Origin: Atherix ibis
Lineage: Eukaryota > Arthropoda > Insecta > Diptera > Athericidae
Assembly: GCA_958298945.1 (NCBI GenBank)
Contig: OY282609.1
Location: forward strand, 28,927,212-28,991,211
DNA: 64,000 nucleotides
Direction: 5' to 3'
Shown: piece by piece, positions 1 through 10,680 of the stretch
How positions within the stretch are numbered: the stretch's first letter is position 1
Layout of the letters: each line of letters opens with the position of its first letter
Program-made: the position numbers and the translations under genes
Notes under the pieces: model-generated
The model's input: only the letters and a program-made list of their open reading frames with translations
The model's database searches: none
What the model was told of the DNA's origin: nothing

Positions 1-618
1 GTGCTTACAGTCCTGATCCCCTTTCCTTTGCATCGATTAAAATATAAATTAGACGAGAATTATCAAGAGAATACTTATCACATAACGCATCGTTGTACAC
101 CTTCCTTCAACAAAATACTTTAATTAAAAGAAAATTCTTATTAATTAGACCAATGAATTGAAGGATTTGTGACAGCACTATAGTAAATAATAACACAACT
201 ACCACCAAGGATATTTTCAGGGTATCATATCGTAACTAGTTCCATAATATATGTACGTCAAAAGTCGTTAACAACTTAGCATTAATCGTAGATGGGAGAT
301 AGTGTTATGCCTGCAAGGATTCAACTTATTCACATAATTTTGAAGAAAACCTTTTGTAGGAAGAGCATGATTGTTAATATTTACAGATACGCGTGCTTTG
401 CACGTGCAGATATTTTTTTGAATAACTCTCCTTTAGGGTTTGCAATCTAGCTATAATCTTCCTCGAAATCATCTTAAATATTGTAGATAATTAAGAATTG
501 ATATAAATTTAGAAAATTTTAATTATCAAAGAACTTATTTCTAATTAAAAGTATAAGAACTTCATTTTATGAGAAAGAAGTTCATCCATGAATAGTCCGA
601 ATATGGGACAGTAAAAAA
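1..618. other. AT-rich, presumed numb intron
   Basis: No gene is visible. Because two numb coding exons on the minus strand lie to the right and the later exons are missing from the window, this stretch is inferred to be intronic. I looked on the minus strand for the continuation of the PTB domain and did not find it. Confidence 0.5.
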
Positions 619-1735
619 ATGCCTGACGACGATAAGATATTCTCAACAATCTTACTAGAAAGGATAGGCAGCCCCATTTACCCAAAAAATTGTTGCCCAA
701 TACCGCAGAGGCTTCACTCCAGGAAAATCAGCAACAGTTCAGATCTCTCTGCGGCAGTTGATGGAAAAACTGTTGGAATATGGCCAACAGATCGACTTTA
801 AATCTAATTATGATAGCATAGCCAGCGAAAAATTCTAAATATCTATTAGAGAGTTTCGACATCCCAGAAAAATTGATTAGACTGACTAGGCTGACCGTAA
901 CTAGTGTAAGAGGAAAAGTAAAAGCAACCGAATCACTTTCAGAGCCATTGAGGGATGACTAATCTGGATTCGGAGAAGTTTCCTTGACCAGAATTTCTGC
1001 ATGGTTGTTCAGTAGTTTGGCTTTTTGATGTTTGGCCAATGTTTGTTGGCTTTAGTGTAAGAGGAATTACTTTCAGAGCCATTGAATATTCACAATGGTC
1101 TTGGGCAAGAAAACGCACTTTTGTCCGTTTTCTTTAACCTGGCACTGGAAAAAGTGACTTGCGCATTAAGGGTACCACCACCATTAAGTCTGCCCAACTT
1201 TTAGCATACACTGACGATATTGATATTATCTGCCGATCAAAAAGAGCTGCACGTGAGGTCTTTACCAACATTGAGCCGATAGCGAAAATTTTGAGGCTGC
1301 ACATAAATTAAGGCAAAACAAAGTAAATTGTGGCAGCGTCGGCATAGAAGACAAGACCACTTATTATTAGTCGCATATCGATAGGAGATGATGCCTTTAA
1401 AAAAGTTAGATCGTTTTCATACTTGGGGTCAAGGGTCGCAGCGGATAACCGTGGACGACTACTGGCAGGCAGCAGAGCCTATTTAAATATAAATTATTTT
1501 AGAAAATTCTGACAATAACATCGAAGCAACTCCTGTACGAGACACTAGTATTGCCAGTTCTCATTTATTCTTCGGAGACAATTCCAGAGACTATTTAACG
1601 GCAAGTGGATGGACGATTTCGGAGAATATTTAAGAACACGATTTTTGAGCATTATCGCGATCACCCGTTCTTTGATTACTCAACACTAGACCAGACACCA
1701 GATTGTCGCGGCGTTGAAAATGTTGAAAAATTTTG
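619..1735 (+). pseudogene. Decayed RTE-like non-LTR retrotransposon (RT region)
   Basis: Scattered reverse transcriptase motifs can be read in order, changing frame repeatedly. Near 690 there is RRGFTPGKSA, followed by a block like DFK.NYDSIA around 800-830. Near 1130-1260 come FNLALEK and a YADDIDII-type active-site region, with the YADD tyrosine and the frame damaged. Near 1400-1620 is the LGS / SETWTL-like thumb region. Stops and frameshifts are common, and a short segment (about 900-949 and 1055-1086) appears twice, so the copy is internally rearranged. The motif order resembles RTE/BovB-type elements of insects; the clade is tentative. It sits in a presumed numb intron, opposite in strand to the gene, and cannot encode a working protein. 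Confidence 0.7.
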
Positions 1736-1844
1736 GTCGAAATTCAGTGCACTTTTTTTAAAGTAATTTCCCTACTCACATATTACTTTATAAGATTAAA
1801 CTTTAGAATTAATTGTTATAAGACAAAATTAATGGCAAACTTAC

Positions 1845-2093
1845 CCGTAATACTTTAAGTGCTTCCTCGCATACTTGCATACCCCGAGACTCAAAAACTT
1901 CAACACATCCTAAGTACTTAACGGAAAAGGAACACGTTGCTGACCGTACGGCCTGCTCGTCAGCCTGCCATTGATGGGGCTTCGAAGATTCTGGCACACG
2001 ATCCTTTCTGCGCCTAAACGAATCCCGAAAGGATCGTCGTAAACGATCCATCTTCTTTGGAGATCTCTTACTAAATCGGAATGATGCAGCTTT
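1845..2093 (-). CDS. numb: numb, second coding exon (N-terminus and start of PTB domain)
   Basis: This 249-nt exon encodes 83 residues, 28-110 of the predicted protein. On the minus strand it is preceded by a T-rich tract ending in TTTTCAG and followed by a GTAAGT donor; both boundaries are in phase 0. It begins [14 protein letters not shown], then [16 protein letters not shown], then the start of the PTB domain ([17 protein letters not shown]). Met42 matches the start of the shorter Drosophila Numb isoform. Ser48 and Ser52 match by position the residues known to be phosphorylated by aPKC in fly Numb, which releases Numb from the apical cortex. Numb binds Notch and endocytic adaptors and is inherited by one daughter cell in asymmetric divisions. 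The PTB domain is cut by the exon end and continues in exons outside the window. The frame is open with no damage, so this looks like a live gene. Confidence 0.95.
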
Positions 2094-2960
2094 CTGAAAA
2101 TATAATAAAAAAAACATTTTCATTAGTAATTTAATTTAATCAGGTTTTTCTATATATTCATTAACTCCTCAAAATAGTGAGTATCGAAAAATATGAAAAC
2201 ATTTTTATAACGAATTTTATTATGAAAAATATCTTATACCAAATTTGAAGAATTTATCACTGTCAATAAAAATTCATCTTAAGTCCCATTAAAATCTATT
2301 ATTTAAGTAAGATTTTTTCCGATTTCATTTTAGATAATTTATTGTAAAATTTAATAATAAATAGAGTTTTTTCTATTTAAAGTTTATAACTAACTTAAAA
2401 AAAAACGTTTCTTAAATAAATAACAATTGTTTTTACAAATTTTTATATAAATTTAAATTTTACACCAAAAGAATTTTTTTTTTTGAGATTACTTTTACTT
2501 GAATCAAAATTTATGTTAATTTTAAGCATAGAAATTATTAAGAGAAATAATCGTAGCGGAATTGACAAAATAATTAATAAATTCCTGAAGGATACGATTT
2601 CCCATGAAATATGAGATCATTTCAACCGAAAATTACCTCTCAACGTAACATGTTCATTAGAAAATTCCTAAAAGCGGAAGTAGTCAATCCATTTAACATA
2701 GTCGTACATGTACACGTATTTATTTACTCAATGGTCGTATACATTAAATATTAGAAAAACCCTACTTACCACCGAAAAATAATTTTTTTCTCTCTTTTAA
2801 TTTGTAATAAAAAAATTAAAAATATTTAACGGGTATGAAAAGAAATTAAATAAAAATAATACTTAAAAAACTATAAAACCTAAACTACAAGAAAAAATAT
2901 ATATAAAAATTTGTAAAAAAAAAAATACATAATAACAAATGTTAAAATAGTAATACTGAC
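2094..2960 (-). other. numb: numb intron between the first two coding exons
   Basis: This 867-bp, very AT-rich intron has a donor reading GTCAGT, a weaker form of the usual GTAAGT, and an acceptor TTTTCAG. Removing it joins ...KNS to KAASF... in frame, matching the layout of the long Numb isoform in Drosophila. I see no repeat or gene in it. Confidence 0.88.
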
Positions 2961-3041
2961 CGAATTCTTAACATCCCCATATGTGCCTCGAGTGAACCCT
3001 CTTTCTAAGGGTTCGTGCGTATGAGACGATGAATTTCCCAT
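2961..3041 (-). CDS. numb: numb, first coding exon (long isoform start)
   Basis: This 81-nt exon encodes 27 residues beginning [15 protein letters not shown] and ending DVKNS, then a phase-0 GTCAGT donor. Drosophila Numb starts almost identically. Gly2 followed by a serine at position 6 is an N-myristoylation-type signal, which together with the basic stretch in the next exon suits membrane association. The ATG is preceded by AATT, a permissive but not ideal fly context. The exon is too short for an ORF scan and was found by reading the minus strand upstream of the PTB exon. Residue numbering after joining (Met42, Ser48, Ser52) agrees with Drosophila, which supports both the start and the splice. 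Translation from Met42 in the next exon would give the shorter isoform. Confidence 0.93.
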
Positions 3042-3240
3042 AATTGTAAATTTTCGTGCAGTCTAATGCGACTACTCTTCGTCCTTTCTATGTTCACTAA
3101 AAATTTAGTTTTCGTTTTTGTTGTTGTTCACACTTGTTTTTTTTATCCTTTTCTTTTTCAAATTTTTTGTTAGTTCCAAAAATAATCCCAATTTTTAGTT
3201 GAATCAAGAAGAATACCATCTACGCGATCCCCCAGGTATT
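3042..3240 (-). promoter_or_regulatory. Probable numb 5' untranslated region
   Basis: Reading the minus strand towards the numb ATG, this stretch is A-rich with CAACAACAAAAACG-like runs typical of fly leaders, and has no ATG immediately upstream of the start. No clear initiator, TATA box or 3' splice site was recognised, so whether transcription begins here or a leader exon is spliced in from further right is unknown. Confidence 0.4.
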
Positions 3241-4719
3241 TAGTGTAGACACATTAATTTAGTTTTAATTTATTACGGAAGTATTTCCTTTAGTTACTTT
3301 TTTTTATTGTAATTTTTATGAATTTTCTTATTTAAAAACAAAAAATAGTGAATGTTTTTCGAAGTGCTTTAGTAATCCTCTCCCAAAATCTCCAAAAATA
3401 CAAATACACCGTTACGAGTAAAAAGGAATCTTTTGTTTGTTTTTTTTTTTTGAATCGATGTTCGAAAATTATTTGTTTTGTAAAAACAAACAGGACGTAT
3501 GGTATTAAAATGAAATTCACTAAAACAAAAAATAAATGCAAATAATATAAATTAATAATTTTAAATGAAAATTTTGAAGATTTGTAATCAAAGTTGCCAA
3601 AGTTGCTTATTTGAATTTTGTACAAAGATTGCGGGCTTGGTATTTTCTATAGTAGTATTAGTTTTTTTTTGTATGCATGTATCTGTACGAGCTAAAAGAG
3701 AATAAATTTCGAATGAAACAACAGAATTACTAGACTTTATGGGTAAAATACTTCTGATCTAATAAGAAAGTTAATTTGATTGATATTGCCTAAAATGTAC
3801 AGACGATTTCCATTTATATGCACAGAGTAGCAGAATTACTCTTCTTCCCTTGTAGGGAGATCCTGTTCAGGGACTTTATAGTCCTTCCGCAAAACTTTAC
3901 ATAATTTCCTTTCGTGTACCTTAAAACTTCGTCTAAAGAAAATTTTCGTTTGTTACATGATTTTCTTTTTGGAATTGAAATTAAGTCAATTTGTACTGAT
4001 TTTTGTTTAAACGAAGTTAAATTAAATTTAATCATTGAAAGATGAACACAAATTAGCTATATTACAAAAGAGTAACTAATTGTCTTTTATATAATAAGTA
4101 GAAAATGTAAAAGTAATCAATTTAAAGATACTCGGAATTAAACGATATTTTGAAGAAGTAATTTTTCGGAATTTTCTGCAATAGGCTTTTTTTGTACTAT
4201 GTAATAACTTAAAACGTTTTAAATGTTTAATTAATTTATTATATTAAGTGCTCTTATTGTAAAGTTGGTTTTTTTTTTAAAAGTAGAAACCATTTTGATA
4301 AAGTAAGTTTTTAAGCGAATTACTTAGAATGTAAATATTATAATAAGAAATTCAATATTTAAAACTCAGTATGTATATTATGATAGGCGTAAGAAAATTA
4401 TTTAAAAGTTATTATTGAATTACAAAAATTTTAAAATGGAAATGATCTAGATTTTATTGGCTGATATAAACCCTGCTATATCTCTCGACTGATTTTCCTC
4501 TCTTTTAATTTCTAATGCAAAGGTTTGGAACACAGTTTTTTTTTGTCTAAGGGAATCATTGCCTAAAGTTTAACAAATTCTATGACGTTGTTTTTCAATT
4601 TAAAAATAAGGAGTTTTTCAAAAAGTACGCTTCATCTTTGACAGACAATTTCTTTGACATTTAAAATTACAACGCTGTCATTCGTATACGTTTGTAATTT
4701 GCTGTAGGCACCATTTAAT
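3241..4719. other. AT-rich sequence, no gene seen
   Basis: Open frames here are short, low in complexity and show no motif. Homopolymer T and A runs are frequent. It may be the upstream region or first intron of numb. Confidence 0.5.
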
Positions 4720-5255
4720 CATGGAAAATTATACGATTCAATAATGCGTCCGATTTTATGAAAAAATCACCTTCAGTGACAAAGCGCATTATTGGCTGAA
4801 TGGCTACGTAAACAAGCAAAATTTTCAGATCTGGGACGAAAAGCGACCACAACAGTACCGGGAGCTTCCTTTGCATACATGAATACTTACTGTCAGGTCT
4901 GGATTTTGGACGGGGACCGTACTGCTGTCGAAAAGAGGCCGACAGGTATAAAGCTATTATAACAGATTGTTGTTGACATGAATCGGATAACATGAACTTG
5001 AATTCCAACTGGACCATGCCACAGAGCATTTCAAACAAGGGAGTTATTGCAGACGAAGTCTCCACGTTGCGTTATTTCTAGACATGCTTTCGTCAGCTAG
5101 CCGCCAAAAAACCATTGAACACTTCCCAAGCTGGAGAACAAGTCACTCAAGCCATCGGTGAGATTTAGTCGGATTTATGAGGAAGAATCATACAAAATTG
5201 GATCTGTCGGATCACCTCATGCAAAAGAAGTTGTGGAGGCTATTTAAAATATAAT
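4720..5255 (+). pseudogene. IS630/mariner-type transposase remnant
   Basis: The plus strand reads FSDKAHYWLNGYVNKQN-like (4760-4825, holding the first catalytic aspartate motif FSDEAHF of the family), then IWDEKRP, ELPLHT and DRYKAIIT. After several stops and deletions it ends near 5190-5230 with a block like ENW..R. These motifs in this order are typical of the IS630/Tc1/mariner-superfamily transposases widespread in insects with the QQDGAT..H motif; that middle motif is unreadable here. Several stop codons and frameshifts make it a dead copy. A 116-codon minus-strand frame over the same bases is a shadow. No terminal inverted repeats were recognised. Confidence 0.75.
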
Positions 5256-5374
5256 ATTTTTAAATAATAATGGTATCGAATGTACTTTATAATAAAGAAG
5301 GCAACTAAGATATAAGCTATGTTATACACAATTCTTTTTATTAAATTTTAAAGATAAAGTAGCGCCCTTATTGA

Positions 5375-5586
5375 AAAACGAGAATTTCTTTTTTTTTTGA
5401 AAATTACTCAAAGGCCATTTGGCGACAAGGGATATCGGGATAAGGAAGTTAAAGTAGAAATGGAAAGGCAAACTTGATTTTTGGGATGACATGCCTTATT
5501 GGGATTCGAACCGACGACACCTTGGGATGGTACTCCAGTACACAACGACTAGGCATACGGGCCGGGCCGGCTAAAACGAGAATTTC
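5375..5586 (-). repeat. tRNA-derived SINE with 14-bp target duplication
   Basis: The SINE body is 5389-5572 on the minus strand, flanked by AAAACGAGAATTTC at 5375-5388 and again at 5573-5586. On the minus strand it starts with a GC-rich head, has a tRNA-like B box (GGTTCGAATCCC) about 60 bases in, a non-tRNA body including CTTATCCCGATA, and ends in a run of A. A second copy of the same family is at 45108-45280. The B box and poly-A tail suggest a pol III transcript mobilised by a partner LINE; which LINE cannot be told. Confidence 0.88.
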
Positions 5587-5654
5587 GTTTAAGGATTAAT
5601 GCACCTATCTTTTGATCGATATTTTAAATATTCTTTTTTCATTGACTTATCCTA

Positions 5655-5770
5655 ACTGGGCCATAGTATAGCGGCACACGGAATATCTACGTCTATTACG
5701 CATCGGTCCCAAGTTCGAATCCAACTAGTAATAAAGCTGAGTTGCCACCATTTGTAGCGCTAAGAATTTG
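5655..5770 (+). repeat. Second tRNA-like repeat
   Basis: A TATAGCGGCAC segment resembling an A box is followed about 45 bases later by AAGTTCGAATCCAA, a close match to a tRNA B box. The flanks cannot form a proper acceptor stem, so this is more likely the head of a different SINE family than a working tRNA gene. It begins about 70 bp beyond the SINE at 5375-5586. Confidence 0.5.
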
Positions 5771-5784
5771 CATTTCAGTATAAA

Positions 5785-6535
5785 TACGAGGTCTGTTCAA
5801 AAAGTATCGCGTTTTATTGGGGTTTTTTTTCAAAAATTATTTATTTATTCATGAATATTTATTTTGTCCACTTCAAAATAATCCCCACCAGATATTATAC
5901 ACTCATTTTTTGTGATCTTGTTCAGCTCCTCCTTCGATGCCGTCTTTATCTCCTCAATTGTAGCGTAGCGTCGTCCTTTCATGGGACTCTTCAGTTTCGT
6001 GAACAAGAAAGTCACAGAGGGCCAGATCTGGAGAATACGGTGGTTGCGGCATTATTACTGTGTTGTGTTTGGCCAAAAATGTAAAAAAGCCAACTTGCAG
6101 GTAATATTCCTAATTGACCGCTCTACCCTGTGGCAAGAACTCATGATGCACCACGCCCCTGCAATCGAAGAAAACTGTAAGCAAAACCTTCACATTCGAC
6201 CGAAAAGGTCTTGGCTCGTGCGGCAGCTTCCATTGGGATGATTGAGGTTTGGTTTCCACGTCATAATCATAAACCAACAGTTATGACACTTTGGAGCAAA
6301 TTTGGGTCGTCGCGGACAGTCCAACAGCTCCTTAGCAATGTTAATGCGATACTGTTTTTAGCCGAAATTGAGCAAAAATCGGAGTCAAAAATTAACTGAA
6401 CATTTAAAATGGACGAACTTGTCGGCATAAGTGAGAGACATGAGTACCAACATAACGCCATAAGAAAATCGAAAATTGAATGTACGCAACCCGCGGAAAT
6501 TTAAAATTCGCGATACTTTTTGAACAGACCTCGTA
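5785..6535 (-). mobile_element. Internally deleted mariner with perfect terminal repeats
   Basis: The element runs 5787-6533 between TA dinucleotides (5785-5786 and 6534-6535). Its inverted ends are identical over 25 bp, beginning CGAGGTCTGTTCAAAAAGT. Its interior matches the longer copy at 57702-58939 in blocks, with at least three internal deletions: one near 5911, one near 6080, and a long one removing most of the HTH region. Transposase on the minus strand is therefore broken. At 747 bp against 1,238 bp for the longer copy it is a non-autonomous deletion derivative. Intact ends with a wrecked coding region suggest it was mobilised by transposase from another copy. Confidence 0.9.
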
Positions 6536-8884
6536 TAGACTTGGAGAAAAAAAACTCATTCCTTTTACCATCAACTTTTAATAGAAATAACCTAAATTAT
6601 TACAAAAGCCTGAACATTTTTGGCCTAAATTCTCCTCAACAAATCACAAATATTTTCTTTCATTTTAATATGTGTATAACTTTTTTGCTAATTAAATTAA
6701 TTTGACGTGCATAAACTGAAGACCAAATGTTCTCGCACATAAATTTCAGATATGATCAATTAATAATTATTATGATTTCTTAAGAAGCAGAAAACAATCT
6801 TTGAAGATTTTCACATCTTTTCCATTAAGTATTGCTAATTGACAATATTTCATGTTGAGAATAGCGTGTCTCATACATTTTTAAGTGGGCTTGGTTTGAT
6901 TGAAAATCTCACAATAATACTCCGCATCCTAATTGGATATATTCTTGATAACAAAAGAACTTGTACCACGCACAAATATACGTAGGACTGTCTAATTAAT
7001 GAAAATTTTACATGTATTTGACAGCATTAACTGCTGTTAATGAGAAGACACACATGTCAAAAAAGGATGTGCACACGTAACGTAAGGATATTAAACATAG
7101 TTGATAGAATAAAATTATATAAAATAAATCTCGTACAATCCAAGATATCGTTTTGTTGTAAATTGTTTAGAAATTTCAGATATTATTAAAATGCCTAAAC
7201 GGATCTTATGTAAGAGTTCACATTGAATGCTTTCCGATTATTTGCAAAAGCTGTGCAAACATTAATATGCGTACCACTGTATCCCCAAACAAATTGCTAT
7301 GAAAATCGATCAATAAACATAAAATTCTATGGCTTCTCATAAGACGGAGATTATTTTGACCTATCAATATAGCTCATGATTTCGTATAATTCGTCTCATA
7401 AAATTTAATTTCTTTTTCACACCTCAAAGCTTGTTTATATTTGCGAAAGCAAACGAAAATGTCAATAAGATTACTTAAAGAAGAATAATAACAAAAAATA
7501 TATCGCCTTAAATGTTTTTATTAGTTGAATTTTTCTCCGGTGTGCATCAAATCGTTTTCGGGTGTTGCTTGTAGAGGACTCTCAAAGATTTCATAGGAAA
7601 ATTAATAAAATTCAAGAGTTTTTACATAACACAAAGTCGTATGAATCATACTAGAGATTTCGTAATTTCAAATTACTGGAAAAATACTCTCAAATGGTCT
7701 CTTGCATAATTTTTCCGATAATAAATACTCAAATTATTGGTTACGCATAAATCAGTGAATAATCAATTGATAAAATAAAAACCGAAAATCCTAGAAAAAA
7801 ATTCCAAGAAATTAATTTGTATCTCTTCACTAGTAAATGCTTCAATGAATTTAAAGCATTTTTAAAAATAAATTACGACAACTTTTAACAGTCAAATAAT
7901 AAATTTAAACACTCCGAAAATAAACAAATTTCGATTATTGTTCAGTTTTTTATTCGGTTCACTAGTAGAGACGATTTTTGCAAATGTGATTATTTATTCT
8001 GTCAATCATACTCGTATCTTCAATTATCGCCTAATGAATATTTTGAAAGTGCTTCTTGGTACATTTTTTCATACAATTGCGATTTAATATTAAAAATAAA
8101 TACTCTTAAGCAATTTTTATACTTAATAGCTTACAGTCGAAAATAGTATAGTAACTGAAAAATGCCCCCCTCAGTGTTCGTACGACTATGTGTAGGTCAA
8201 TAATAGATTATCAGCCGGTAAATAAAATAAAATAATATAAAACATTATGTGTAATTAGTGTTTAAAATGCACTTTTATGAGTGTGGCTGTCTGTTGGTAG
8301 GTGCTAGAATTCTTTACTTATGAGTACTTTTCCATTGACACAAAGACTATTCAAATAATACCGACCATATGGTGGGTGAATTAATTTCAGCATTTGGACA
8401 TAGATAGAATATGTGTATGTATTTATTCTTTTATATGATAATAAATTAAATCAACTTGAAGAAATGTAAATTTATATTTGTTTTCAAAGTGATAACTTTC
8501 AAATTTATTTAATAGAAAGATAACATATTCCTAGGACAAATTTTACATAACAATAGTTGATTTGAATTGAGGTAAAGGACATTTTTTATGTATTTTTAAG
8601 CATGATACCTAGTAAAAAAACAGAAAAAAACTGATTTCGACTTGAGCTGAGCTTACTGATAACATTTCCATTTAGACAGTCACTTTTATTATTAGTTTTA
8701 TAGAAAAGAATATCACATCCACTGCGAAAAAAAACTGAGGTAAAAAAAAGCTCCTGGTTAGGATCTACTAACAATAGCTTCTATCGTGGACCAAAATTTC
8801 GAACAATTCTCTATTTTCCCTTACTCTGAAAATTCTCAGTTTTTAAAAATAATTCTTAAATTAGTGAATTGTCCATCTTTATAT
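6536..8884. other. AT-rich sequence, no gene seen
   Basis: I find no coding motif, tRNA or clear transposon end. The longest open frames are short and low in complexity. Confidence 0.5.
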
Positions 8885-9620
8885 ATATAGTAGACCTGTT
8901 AGAGTCCTTGGTAAATTTTTTGAAATACTTCTATTAAAACGAAGTAGTGGCCAGAAGTGTGCTCTCTTAGACTGGGTTCCTGTGGAAACTCAAAAACATC
9001 CTTCCTTCCACATATATACTAATTTTTTATAAATTCATGTCGCTCCCAATGTCATTTTCAAGTAGCAGTTAATACGAAATCTTCTGAAAGATATCTTTTT
9101 CCAATTTGAGTCCCATTAATTAAGTTTTCTTGGTCCTATTTTATATAATATTTATACTTATGATATCCCATCTGGTGCTAAGACTATCACTTACCGTTCA
9201 CAAAATCCTGGCACAGGTTATAATCATTTACAATTCCACATCAACAAATTCCAAGCCTAGTTTACAAGATTAATGAAAAGAAAAGTGCTCAAATTACTTT
9301 CACTCTTTGCCGAAATCCACTTACCCCTTTTTACCTTACTGGAAACATGAAGATTTTATCTAAATATGAGATTAACCGGAAATCCTCACGTACAAGACTA
9401 AAAGGACTTGAAATTTACAGACGTTATCGACAACCGCTTAGACTATTGGACAACTGTTTGAAATTATCAATAAATAGTAAACTTTTAATATGCAATCAAT
9501 TTGGACTTATAGAATTGAATTTTGAGGTTCCAATTCCGGTCGCATCTGATCCATACAATCAACAGGTTCTGAACAATCCCCTTTGATTATTCAGAATCTG
9601 TTTATTTTTCGTTACCAAAA
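8885..9620 (+). pseudogene. Jockey-type non-LTR reverse transcriptase remnant
   Basis: Motifs occur in the order expected of Jockey-clade ORF2. VLGKFFEILLLKR (about 8908) matches the region before the palm, and LGPILYNIYTYDIP (about 9133-9175) matches the motif after the PQGS turn. The segment like INK..A.ITFTLCRNP (9240-9320) and LTGNPH lie in the thumb. The block RLLDNCLKLSINSKLLICNQ (9448-9510) matches the region before the PIWTYG motif. The YADD active site is not readable and several stops and frameshifts separate the blocks, so the copy is dead. Related fragments lie at 12166-12520 and 62860-63715. Confidence 0.7.
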
Positions 9621-10680
9621 ATTCATTTTCTTTTATCCTATTCTGAGTAATCAACTCATAAGAGACCTTTTTTCTATTACAAGACTAAAGAGGCGGAATT
9701 ATCAAGATAATTTTCTTTTTATTAAGAACGATTTATTATATAAAATCATTTTAACACTATTCGTTGCTTTTTCAAGCCTCAAGAACCCCCCTCTCCCAAG
9801 ATTCAAAACCATGGCTAGAAGCAGAGCTAAGAGTGTTTACTTCACGAAGCATATTCAAAAGGTGAATACCGATTCATCTTTGTACATGATGTTGTTCCTA
9901 GAACATAGATATACTTGGTGATGCTTCGCGGATACGGAAGTTCATGACACACTATATCGTTTGCCGCCATAAAACATAGGTGGTGATATTCTTCGTGATC
10001 TAAAGTGTGCGATTTGTCGAGTTTATAATTCCCTTTTCCATGGCGAATTGTGAGCAATTAGAACTTATTGGCCTACTACCAAAAAACAATTTACTCAACA
10101 TTTTTGCCAAAAATTCTGGGCACAAAAACTATTCAGAATTCGGATGGGGAAACCGCACTCGTCCTATCTGGCAATCCTGTGGCCTTTTGCTACCCATTTT
10201 ACATATACTGAGCGAATGTCAGGAAAACACGAATTTCTTTGCGAGTAGGGCTCCCCAAACCGCTTTTGGGTTTGCAATTTTGCTTTTAAACTTGACAGAA
10301 CGAAACTGTTAGAAAACTGGTAACGCCCATCCCCACGAATCTTGAAGTCGTGGTGCTGTAAGGTGGCCCTGCCTTATGTCTATTCTTAACTAAAATTGGG
10401 GCGACAGAATTCGCATTGGACATTCTACTCTCACCTAAAATTTCCTTTTCAAATAACAGTGTCGTCCTCCTATAAGGAATTTGCAACCAACACAGAATTA
10501 CTTCGCAAATATGATGTCTTTAATTGTGGAACTCCATCATTAAACGATCCCATTTTCAAGTCCTTTTACTTAATAATAAAAAAATTATCTATGCTTTGCC
10601 ACTCCTAACCTCATGGTAGTGACGCTTTTTTATGGCTCCTGGAACATGTTTACGGGACCTTACATACAAACAAACAAAGA
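9621..10680. other. Unassigned region, somewhat GC-richer than its surroundings
   Basis: Moderately GC-richer patches (9780-10050 and 10130-10400) are open in places on both strands (up to 112 codons) but show no motif I recognise. The stretch ends near 10660 in ACATACAAACAAACAAAG, like the tail of a non-LTR element, and directly follows a Jockey-type remnant. It is probably further transposon debris. Confidence 0.4.

Noticed and set aside
1..1800. Further numb PTB exons
   Set aside because: I read the minus strand for the conserved PTB continuation and found only AT-rich sequence and the RTE-like remnant.
4715..5065. A 116-codon minus-strand gene
   Set aside because: It is antisense to a recognisable transposase remnant on the plus strand and has no motif of its own.
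5655..5770. A functional tRNA gene
   Set aside because: The B box is good but no acceptor stem or anticodon arm can be formed with the surrounding bases.
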